NCBI GenBank assembly: GCA_900769445.1
Contig: CAAGGR010000097.1
Coordinates: forward strand, 58,463-122,462
DNA: 64,000 nt
Reading direction: 5' to 3'
Source: an uncultured Alistipes sp.
GTDB lineage: Bacteria; Bacteroidota; Bacteroidia; Bacteroidales; Rikenellaceae
In this document: positions 8,312 through 15,313 of the stretch, piece by piece
How the letters are laid out: each line of letters starts with the position of its first letter
Numbering within the stretch: position 1 is the first letter of the stretch
Notes under the pieces: generated by a model
Database searches by the model: none
The model's input: the letters and a program-made list of their open reading frames with translations, nothing else
Told to the model about the DNA's origin: nothing
Program-made: the position numbers and the translations under genes

Positions 8312-9127
8312 CTATGGATTGTATATATCCTTGTAACGGAACGACAAAATCTCGTACACCATATCGTGCAACTGCTTTGCCTCCTGATTCTCTGGCTCGA
8401 GCTTTAGAGCGTGGTTAAAGTCGTTGATTGCCTTACCCCACTCGTTATACTGGAAGTAGCACTTACCGCGCTCAATATAGACCATAGCGCGCTCGTCGCC
8501 AGCCTCAATCATAGATGTAAGGCGCACAATGCGACCTGCAGGTGTCCATAGCTGATTCTTAGTGATATACTCAGCAACAGACTTGCTCACCATAGCTGAG
8601 ATATCACCACCACGACCACTTGTGTCGCGAATCTCAGTGGATGAATACTCCACATATGGTGCATCCTCAAGAATGGTTACCCTATCGGCGAACTTCTCCA
8701 CCGCATAACCCTTGCGTGGGTAGACATATATCTTATACTCGGCCAATATGCGCTCATAATCCTTCCACTCGTCGAAACGCGCCCAGATATCGCTACCGGT
8801 GATGATGGCAAACTCCATCGTATCACCACAATTCTCCTTTAGATAATCAAGAGTATTGATTGTATAAGATGGCTTCTCGAGAACAAACTCTATAACCGAT
8901 GGCTTAATCTGCTCGGGATACTTAGACTCCTTACATGCCATCTCGGTCATCTCGTAGCGGGTATACTCAGGCGTCTGCAAGAGGTCTGCCTTAAAGGGGT
9001 TTTGGGGCGATATAATGAGCGCAACCTCATCTGCAAGGTCATGCTCAATAGCATATTCGGCAAGTGCAATATGACCATTGTGTACTGGGTCAAACGAGCC
9101 GAAATATAGTAACATACGCTTCTTCAT
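8312..9127 (-). CDS. nadD: Nicotinate-nucleotide adenylyltransferase with C-terminal TPR extension
   Basis: Transfers AMP to nicotinate mononucleotide in NAD synthesis. The nucleotidyltransferase part (about 1-195) has GSFDPVHNGH (10-19) and the C-terminal SSTEIR motif of the family. Most NadD proteins end shortly after this point. Here the frame continues for about 75 residues with ERGKCYFQYNEWGKAINDF and LKLEPENQEA, which reads as about two tetratricopeptide units. The extension is in frame without any stop or hairpin, so it looks like a genuine fusion. The gene is 8 nt downstream of gmk, a typical order for these genes in Bacteroidota. Confidence 0.92.
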   Translation of the reverse strand: MKKRMLLYFGSFDPVHNGHIALAEYAIEHDLADEVALIISPQNPFKADLLQTPEYTRYEMTEMACKESKYPEQIKPSVIEFVLEKPSYTINTLDYLKENCGDTMEFAIITGSDIWARFDEWKDYERILAEYKIYVYPRKGYAVEKFADRVTILEDAPYVEYSSTEIRDTSGRGGDISAMVSKSVAEYITKNQLWTPAGRIVRLTSMIEAGDERAMVYIERGKCYFQYNEWGKAINDFNHALKLEPENQEAKQLHDMVYEILSFRYKDIYNP

Positions 9128-9135
9128 ATCTACCT

Positions 9136-9696
9136 TTACTTTAGAAAATCTGTAATAATCTTCGCAACCTCAGCAACAGCATCCTCCAACCTATCGTTTA
9201 TCACAACATGGTCGAACTCTGGAGCCTTCGAGATTTCGAACTCTGCCTTTGCGATACGCTTGAGTATTACCTCCTCGCTATCGGTGCCACGACCACGTAG
9301 TCTGCGCTCAAGTTCCTCAATAGATGGTGGCATTACGAATACTGAGCAAGCATCATTGCCGAATAATCTCTTTAGAGAGATACCGCCCATTACATCTACG
9401 TCGAAAAGAATTGTGTTGCCATTTGCCCAGATGCGCTCCATTTCACTCTTTAATGTACCGTAGCACGTACCCTGGTATACCTCCTCCCACTCTACGAACT
9501 CGTTGCGCTCAACGCGAGCTTTGAACTCCTCGTTTGTAAGGAAATAGTAGTCTTTGCCATCCTGCTCCTCGCCACGTGGCTGGCGCGATGTTGCCGAAAT
9601 AGAGAACTCAAAGCAGTTGAAGTGCTTGAGTAACTCGTGTACTATAGTGGTCTTGCCTGACCCACTTGGTGCTGAAAATATTACCAACTTACCCAT
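9136..9696 (-). CDS. gmk: Guanylate kinase
   Basis: Phosphorylates GMP to GDP with ATP. The 186-residue protein has the P-loop APSGSGKTT (about 9-17), the GMP-binding RQPRGEEQDGKDYYF segment, the EWEEVYQGTCYGT block and the lid RGRGTDSEEVILKR, all expected for the family and at normal length. It begins two bases after the yicC stop codon and is followed by nadD. Confidence 0.96.
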   Translation of the reverse strand: MGKLVIFSAPSGSGKTTIVHELLKHFNCFEFSISATSRQPRGEEQDGKDYYFLTNEEFKARVERNEFVEWEEVYQGTCYGTLKSEMERIWANGNTILFDVDVMGGISLKRLFGNDACSVFVMPPSIEELERRLRGRGTDSEEVILKRIAKAEFEISKAPEFDHVVINDRLEDAVAEVAKIITDFLK

Positions 9697-9698
9697 AA

Positions 9699-10571
9699 CT
9701 ACAAGATATTGAGCACCTGCTCTTTAATCTTTTCCAACTCATCCTTCATCTTAACCACAAGACGCTGCATATTAGCCTCATTAGACTTAGATCCCATGGT
9801 ATTAATCTCCCTACCAAGCTCCTGAGCTATGAAGCCAAGCTTACGACCTGGTGCCTCCTCCTCGTTAGCTACCTCGCGGAAGTATGCGCAGTGGTTGTCG
9901 AGGCGCACCTTCTCCTCCGTAATGTCGAGCTTCTCGATATAAAAAATCATCTCTTGCTCTAGACGATTGTTATCAACCTCCACGGCATGCTTCTCAAGAT
10001 TCTCGCGAATGCGATTCTTGATAACATCCACACGTGCAGTCTCATATGGCTCAACCTCATGGCGATACTGCTCGATTAGGTCGATGCGCTTAAATAGGTC
10101 GGCAATAAGAATTGCACCCTCCTGCACTCTGAAGGCATTAAGCTGCTCTACGGCCTGCTCTGTAGCAGTTATAATTGCCTTTAGCTCGTCATCACCAACC
10201 TCCTGCTCCTCAGATGTAACCACATCTGGCATACGCAAGATGGCGCTAAGAAGATAGTCGCCATCCGTAGCTACAGCGTTTGCTTCGCATACCTCTCTAA
10301 GCTCCTTTGCATAAGCAGCAAAAGCCTCGCGATTAATATGCGCTGAGGTCTCGGCAACACTACTCTCGAACGACACGAAGCAATCAACCTTACCTCGCTG
10401 TATCTCGCGAGTAATAATGGTGCGCACCTCTGCCTCAATAGCGCGGTATCTACTTGGAATTTTGATACTTAGATCAAGCTGCTTAGAGTTAAGCGACCTA
10501 AGTTCCACCCTAAATTTCTTATCACCATATACGGCTTCTCCCTTACCGAAGCCTGTCATAGACTTTATCAT
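9699..10571 (-). CDS. yicC: YicC/YloC family endoribonuclease
   Basis: Cytosolic protein of 290 residues. The start at 10571 gives the conserved N-terminus MIKSMTGFGKGE; a longer frame from 10652 would include the predicted promoter. The family signatures are all present: the N-terminal beta domain (ELRSLNSKQLDLSIKIP), a central coiled helical part, and the C-terminal GRKLGFIAQELGREINTMGSKSN segment. YicC proteins are RNases that affect small-RNA and mRNA turnover. This is the first gene of a compact run with gmk, nadD, DUF3109, M23/LysM and GH20, all with gaps below 20 nt. Confidence 0.93.
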   Translation of the reverse strand: MIKSMTGFGKGEAVYGDKKFRVELRSLNSKQLDLSIKIPSRYRAIEAEVRTIITREIQRGKVDCFVSFESSVAETSAHINREAFAAYAKELREVCEANAVATDGDYLLSAILRMPDVVTSEEQEVGDDELKAIITATEQAVEQLNAFRVQEGAILIADLFKRIDLIEQYRHEVEPYETARVDVIKNRIRENLEKHAVEVDNNRLEQEMIFYIEKLDITEEKVRLDNHCAYFREVANEEEAPGRKLGFIAQELGREINTMGSKSNEANMQRLVVKMKDELEKIKEQVLNIL

Positions 10572-10597
10572 ACCAATTGAGATATATTTATATCTCA

Positions 10598-10605
10598 CAA
10601 AGGTA
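10598..10605 (-). promoter_or_regulatory. -7 box of the yicC operon
   Basis: On the minus strand this reads TACCTTTG, with a TTG -33 box at 10626-10628 and a 20-nt spacer. It lies 27 nt before the yicC start at 10571 and so supports that start. Confidence 0.65.
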
Positions 10606-10719
10606 CAAAAAAAAGGGCGGTCGCACAAATTTTTATATAAAAAAGAGGACAAAAAGAGAGTGAGACTACTGGCTGTCCAATAATCTCACTTAGTATTAAA
10701 TAGATAGATCGCCTATACC

Positions 10720-11913
10720 CTATGAGCATCTATCGCACTTCGCAGCAAGCATTGCATCGGCAAGCTGCTCCAAAGCTGGAATGTCTGTAGGCTTTAGGCG
10801 CGACATAACAGTTACCATATCCTCCACAACTGCCACATCCTTAAATCGGTCAATAATATTACGCATTGCACGACCTGCTGATGGCGCCCATGAGCCATTC
10901 TCGATAATACCTATGCGACGCTTGCAGAAGTTCTTGATTGCAAGGTGGTGCAGGAAGTCATGCATCGGAGGGAACACATCCGAGTCGTATGATGCCGCAG
11001 CTACAACCAAGTGACTATATCTGAAGGCGTTCTCCACAGCCTCAGCCATATCTACTCGCGCAAGATCTGCCACAACGACCTTTTTAGCACCCTTAGCACG
11101 AAGGATATCAGCAAACTTATTAGCCACCTCTGCGGTGTTGCCATGGATAGAGGCATAGGCTACGAATACACCCTCCTCCTCTGGCTCATAGCTACTCCAG
11201 GTGTTGTATAGACCAATATAGTAACCCAAGTTCTCGGTAAGCACTGGGCCATGTAGCGGACAGATAATAGCGATATCGAGAGTGCTCGCCTTCTTAAGAA
11301 GCGCCTGCACAGGAGCGCCATACTTACCACATATATTTATATAGTAGCGACGAGCCTCTTTAGCCCACTCCTCCTCGTGCGCCAAAGCTCCAAACTTGCC
11401 GAAGCCATCTGCCGAGAATAGCACCTTATCAGCGCTATCATAGGTAACCATAACCTCTGGCCAGTGTACCATAGGCGCCATTGCGAAGTGGAGCGTACGG
11501 CCACCAAGCGATAGTGTACCACCCTCCTTAACACCTATTACACGACCCTCTAAATTCGAGTCGAAGTAGAACTGAGGCAGCATCTTCACCGCCTTATCCG
11601 AAGCTATGAGCTGCATCTCTGGGTAGCGACTCATCACCTGAGCAATAGAGCCTGCATGATCTGGCTCAAGATGCTGAACTACAAGATAGTCTGGGGTGCG
11701 ACCCTCAAGCGCAGTCTCTAAGTTTGCAAGCCACTCATCACACTTACGACGGTCTACGGTATCCATTATGGCAACCTTCTCATCGAGGATAAGGTATGAG
11801 TTATACGACACGCCATTAGGCACTACATACTGGCTCTCGAATAGGTCAATATCGGTGTCATCAACTCCGATATACTTAATTTTTTCGGTTATATTCTTAA
11901 TCATCTTGCACAT
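10720..11913 (-). CDS. Flavodiiron protein (FprA family)
   Basis: Reduces O2 to water or NO to N2O in anaerobes, protecting oxygen-sensitive enzymes. The N-terminal half is a metallo-beta-lactamase fold with the diiron ligands in HLEPDHAGS (H81, E83, D85, H86) and further ligands in HWPE and SADGFG. The C-terminal half (from about residue 250) is a flavodoxin domain with YASIHGNTAEVA as FMN phosphate loop. At 397 residues it has the standard two-domain length, without rubredoxin or flavin-reductase fusions. ATG codons at 11913 and 11904 are both possible starts. It is divergent from znuA. Confidence 0.94.
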   Translation of the reverse strand: MCKMIKNITEKIKYIGVDDTDIDLFESQYVVPNGVSYNSYLILDEKVAIMDTVDRRKCDEWLANLETALEGRTPDYLVVQHLEPDHAGSIAQVMSRYPEMQLIASDKAVKMLPQFYFDSNLEGRVIGVKEGGTLSLGGRTLHFAMAPMVHWPEVMVTYDSADKVLFSADGFGKFGALAHEEEWAKEARRYYINICGKYGAPVQALLKKASTLDIAIICPLHGPVLTENLGYYIGLYNTWSSYEPEEEGVFVAYASIHGNTAEVANKFADILRAKGAKKVVVADLARVDMAEAVENAFRYSHLVVAAASYDSDVFPPMHDFLHHLAIKNFCKRRIGIIENGSWAPSAGRAMRNIIDRFKDVAVVEDMVTVMSRLKPTDIPALEQLADAMLAAKCDRCS

Positions 11914-11982
11914 GTTTTAGGTTTTCAGCGACAAATATCTAAAATTATACAGATAAAAGCAAAACTTTTAGCCACTTTTTTA

Positions 11983-11990
11983 TACCTTTG
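11983..11990 (+). promoter_or_regulatory. -7 box of znuAC
   Basis: TACCTTTG fits TAnnTTTG and lies 27 nt before the znuA start at 12018. I do not see a good -33 TTG at the usual distance, which is compatible with an activated or regulated promoter. Confidence 0.5.
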
Positions 11991-12017
11991 CCCAATAATT
12001 GTGCAGGATATATATTT

Positions 12018-12875
12018 ATGATTAAGAGATTAGCGACATTACTAATATTAATCGCTCTGTTTTATGGCTGTAACACCACATCCAACGAGAGTGATAAAAA
12101 GACGATATATGTAACCATAGCCCCTCTGCGCGCTCTTGTAGAGGAGATTACAGATGGCGACTACGATATCGAAGTCCTTGTACCTAAGGGCGCCAGCCCT
12201 GAGACCTTCGAGCCTACGGTTAGCAATCTTATTGCGCTAAACGACGCAGAACAGATCTTTTCGATAGGTCTTATTAACTTTGAGCAGTCGTTGGTTAACT
12301 CGGTTAAGGAGCGCGATAAGGTGGTTAATCTTTCGCAGGGTATCGAGCTTATTGCAGGCAGTTGTTCGCACTGCAACCACGCCCACACTCACGGCATAGA
12401 CCCCCATATTTGGACATCGCCACGAGCATTAAAGCAGGTAGTTGAGAATATCGGGTTGGCGATGCACCGCGTTGCGCCAGACTCTATTAAATATAGAGAT
12501 AATGCAGATAAACTACTACATAAGATAAATAGATTAGACTCGCTGTGCAGCAGCAATATAACATCCAAAGGAGTAGATGCCATAATGATATATCATCCCG
12601 TCTTTACCTACTATGCTAAAGACTACGATATCGAGCAGATATCTGTAGAGCAGGATGGCAAAGAGCCATCGCCACGTCAGCTGACTGCGCTTGTGGAGAA
12701 GGCACGTCAACACAATATCTCGAAGCTCCTAATTCAGCCACAATATAGCAAGGATAAGCTCCGCGCATTGGCTACAGAGTGTGGCGCTGAGATTGTGGAG
12801 ATAGACCCTCTTAGCGAAGATATAATGGCAGAGATTGAGCGTGTAACAGACCTAATTTGTGGTAGTGATGAGTAG
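12018..12875 (+). CDS. znuA: Zinc/metal ABC transporter substrate-binding lipoprotein
   Basis: Binds zinc (or manganese) outside the inner membrane and delivers it to an ABC permease. The start at 12018 gives a signal with lipobox ALFYGC. The 285-residue mature-type sequence has the cluster A-I features: YVTIAPLRALVEEI, the metal-site histidine loop CSHCNHAHTHG, the second ligand in YHPVFTYYAKDY, the EPSPRQL segment and the final acidic ligand in EIDPLS. The histidine-rich loop favours zinc. The start of znuC overlaps its last codons by 8 nt, so the two are translationally coupled. Confidence 0.92.
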   Translation: MIKRLATLLILIALFYGCNTTSNESDKKTIYVTIAPLRALVEEITDGDYDIEVLVPKGASPETFEPTVSNLIALNDAEQIFSIGLINFEQSLVNSVKERDKVVNLSQGIELIAGSCSHCNHAHTHGIDPHIWTSPRALKQVVENIGLAMHRVAPDSIKYRDNADKLLHKINRLDSLCSSNITSKGVDAIMIYHPVFTYYAKDYDIEQISVEQDGKEPSPRQLTALVEKARQHNISKLLIQPQYSKDKLRALATECGAEIVEIDPLSEDIMAEIERVTDLICGSDE

Positions 12876-13653
12876 TAGAGAGACTATCGTTGAGATTAAA
12901 AATCTCGGTGTGCGCTACAACGATGTTGTTGCATTGGAACATGTAAATCTCAACATATACAACAACGATTTTATCGGAGTTATAGGGCCTAATGGCGGTG
13001 GTAAGAGCAGCCTTGTAAAGGCTATAATGGGTGTTGTGCCACACACTGGCACTATTAAATATAACACTACTCTGCTTCGTCATAAAAAGCCACATATCGG
13101 CTATCTACCCCAGATATCATCATTCGACAAGGCTTTTCCTATCTCTGTCTCTGAGGTCGTTATGTCGGGACTACAAGCAGAGCGCGGACTCTTTGGTAGA
13201 TATGGTCGTAGTGAGCGTAAGCGCGTAGATACAGTCCTCGAAAGAGCCTCGCTCTTAGAGCTACGTGGGCGCGCTATTGGTGAACTCTCGGGTGGTCAGC
13301 TACAGCGAGTTATGCTCTGCAGGGCGATTGTTTCAAATCCCAAACTCCTGGTGCTTGATGAGCCAGCAAACTTTGTGGATAACCGCTTCGAGAATGAGCT
13401 ATACGCACTCCTACACGACTTGAATAAGGAGATGGCTATTGTTATGGTGTCGCACGACTTGGGTACTATATCGTGCGTTGTGCGCAATATCGTCTGTGTC
13501 AACCGCCACGTACACCGCCACGACTCTAATATCATCACCGAGGAGCAACTACGCAACTATGACTGCCCAATACAGCTAATATCGCACGGTGATATTCCCC
13601 ACACCATCCTCGGAGAACACCATCACTGCACAGAGTGCGAATCTAAAAAATAG
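12868..13653 (+). CDS. znuC: Zinc/metal ABC transporter ATP-binding protein
   Basis: ATPase subunit of the metal importer, 261 residues from the ATG at 12868 that overlaps the znuA stop. Motifs are complete: Walker A GPNGGGKSS, Q-loop YLPQ, signature LSGGQLQR, Walker B LLVLDEPANFVD and the H-loop VSHD. In place of the usual acceptor ...DEPTxGVD the sequence reads DEPANFVD. The C-terminus ends in GEHHHCTEC, a histidine/cysteine tail common to zinc ATPases of this family. No ZnuB permease gene follows; a terminator and the convergent gpmI come next. Confidence 0.93.
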   Translation: MSSRETIVEIKNLGVRYNDVVALEHVNLNIYNNDFIGVIGPNGGGKSSLVKAIMGVVPHTGTIKYNTTLLRHKKPHIGYLPQISSFDKAFPISVSEVVMSGLQAERGLFGRYGRSERKRVDTVLERASLLELRGRAIGELSGGQLQRVMLCRAIVSNPKLLVLDEPANFVDNRFENELYALLHDLNKEMAIVMVSHDLGTISCVVRNIVCVNRHVHRHDSNIITEEQLRNYDCPIQLISHGDIPHTILGEHHHCTECESKK

Positions 13654-13710
13654 AAGCCTCTTTATTGTCTATTTTCAGTAGTAAATTAGGCTCGTGTTGT
13701 GTTGTCCTAA

Positions 13711-13741
13711 AAAAAAGCGCACCCCTAAGGATGCGCTTTTT
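13711..13741. terminator. Bidirectional terminator between znuC and gpmI
   Basis: Arms 13712-13721 and 13732-13741 pair perfectly over 10 bp (AAAAAGCGCA with TGCGCTTTTT) around a 10-nt loop; A-run and T-run on the two sides allow function in both directions. Confidence 0.85.
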
Positions 13742-13758
13742 ATCATGACTCTTGTCTA

Positions 13759-15285
13759 TTACTTAAACTCAACCAATGACTCACCTGTCATCTCGGCTGG
13801 CTTAGCAAGACCCATAAGGTCGAGAACGGTAGGTGCCACGTCGGCAAGGATACCACTCTTAACACTCTTAACTCTATCCGACACCACTACGATAGGCACT
13901 GGGTTGAGCGAGTGAGCGGTATTAGGTGTGCCATCGGCATTGACAGCATTGTCAGCGTTACCGTGGTCAGCAATCTGCACAACCTCGTAGCCGTTAGCCT
14001 TAGCAGCCTCCACAACATCCTTAACGCACTCATCCACAGCCTTAACAGCCTTCTCAATAGCCTCGTATACGCCAGTATGACCCACCATATCGCCATTAGC
14101 GAAGTTTAGACAGATAAAGTCATACTTCTGCTGGCCAAGTGCCTCCACCAACTTATCCTTAACCTCGTATGCCGACATCTCTGGCTGAAGGTCATAGGTA
14201 GCAACCTTAGGTGATGCCACCAAGATACGATCCTCGTTCTCGAACTCAGCCTCACGACCACCGTTGAGGAAGAAGGTAACGTGTGCATACTTCTCAGTCT
14301 CAGCGATACGCAACTGGTTAAGACCCTGCGATGCGATATACTCGCCGATAGTATTTGCCACATTCTCCTTATCGAACAAGATATGCAAGCCCTGGAACTT
14401 AGCATCATAAGGGGTCATACAGCAGTAGTACAACGGCATTGTGTGCATACCCTCAGCCTCCATATCCTCCTGTGTAAGCACGATGGTAAGCTCCTTAGCG
14501 CGGTCGTTACGGTAGTTGAAGAAGATAACAACATCGTTTGGCTTAATAGTACCGATAGCGTTACCCTCAGCGTCAACATTCACGATAGGCTTGATAAACT
14601 CATCGGTAACACCCTCAGCATAAGAGTTCTCGACAGCCTCTACCATATTCGTAGACTTCTCACCAACACCATTTACAAGCTGGTCGTAAGCAATCTTAAC
14701 ACGCTCCCAGCGCTTATCGCGGTCCATAGCGTAGTAGCGACCGATGATAGATGCAATCTTACCTGTAGACTTCGCCATATGCTCCTCCAAAGCAGCAATA
14801 AAGCCCTTACCACTGCGTGGGTCAGTATCGCGACCATCCATAAAGCAGTGTACAAAAGTATTCTCGATATTGTAGTGCTTAGCGATGTCGCAGAGCTTGA
14901 AGAGATGCTCCAATGAAGAGTGTACACCACCATCAGATACAAGACCCATAAAGTGAACATTCACACCATTAGCCTTAGCATACTCGAAGGCAGCTGCAAC
15001 CTCCTTATTCTCAAGGATAGAGTTATCGCGGCAAGCGCGGTTAATCTTAACAAGGTCCTGATAGACAACACGACCAGCACCGATATTAAGGTGTCCCACC
15101 TCAGAGTTACCCATCTGACCCTCAGGAAGACCTACGTTCTCGCCATCAGTCTTAAGCTCCGCATGTGGATACTGAGCTGTCATGGCGTTAATATACTCTG
15201 GATTAGTTGAGTAGATAACATCCGACTTACTCTTGTCGCCATTACCCCAACCATCCAATATCATCAATAAAACTCTCTTATTCAT
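13759..15285 (-). CDS. gpmI: 2,3-bisphosphoglycerate-independent phosphoglycerate mutase
   Basis: Interconverts 3- and 2-phosphoglycerate in glycolysis with a phosphoserine intermediate and two manganese ions. The 508-residue protein has the N-terminal metal-site LMILDGWG, the catalytic serine S61 in MGNSEVGHLNIGAGR, the substrate-binding VHCFMDGRDTDP and GRYYAMDRDKRWERV segments and the C-terminal ADHGNAD and TAHSLNPVP metal motifs. Length is standard. It begins 28 nt after alaS and is probably co-transcribed with it. Confidence 0.97.
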   Translation of the reverse strand: MNKRVLLMILDGWGNGDKSKSDVIYSTNPEYINAMTAQYPHAELKTDGENVGLPEGQMGNSEVGHLNIGAGRVVYQDLVKINRACRDNSILENKEVAAAFEYAKANGVNVHFMGLVSDGGVHSSLEHLFKLCDIAKHYNIENTFVHCFMDGRDTDPRSGKGFIAALEEHMAKSTGKIASIIGRYYAMDRDKRWERVKIAYDQLVNGVGEKSTNMVEAVENSYAEGVTDEFIKPIVNVDAEGNAIGTIKPNDVVIFFNYRNDRAKELTIVLTQEDMEAEGMHTMPLYYCCMTPYDAKFQGLHILFDKENVANTIGEYIASQGLNQLRIAETEKYAHVTFFLNGGREAEFENEDRILVASPKVATYDLQPEMSAYEVKDKLVEALGQQKYDFICLNFANGDMVGHTGVYEAIEKAVKAVDECVKDVVEAAKANGYEVVQIADHGNADNAVNADGTPNTAHSLNPVPIVVVSDRVKSVKSGILADVAPTVLDLMGLAKPAEMTGESLVEFK

Positions 15286-15313
15286 AACTTATTACTCTTC
15301 TTTATTTTATTCG

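Noticed and set aside
14281..14916. Long open frame antisense to gpmI (and similar ones antisense to alaS)
   Set aside because: These are shadows created by the codon bias of the real genes on the minus strand; no start signal or family features.
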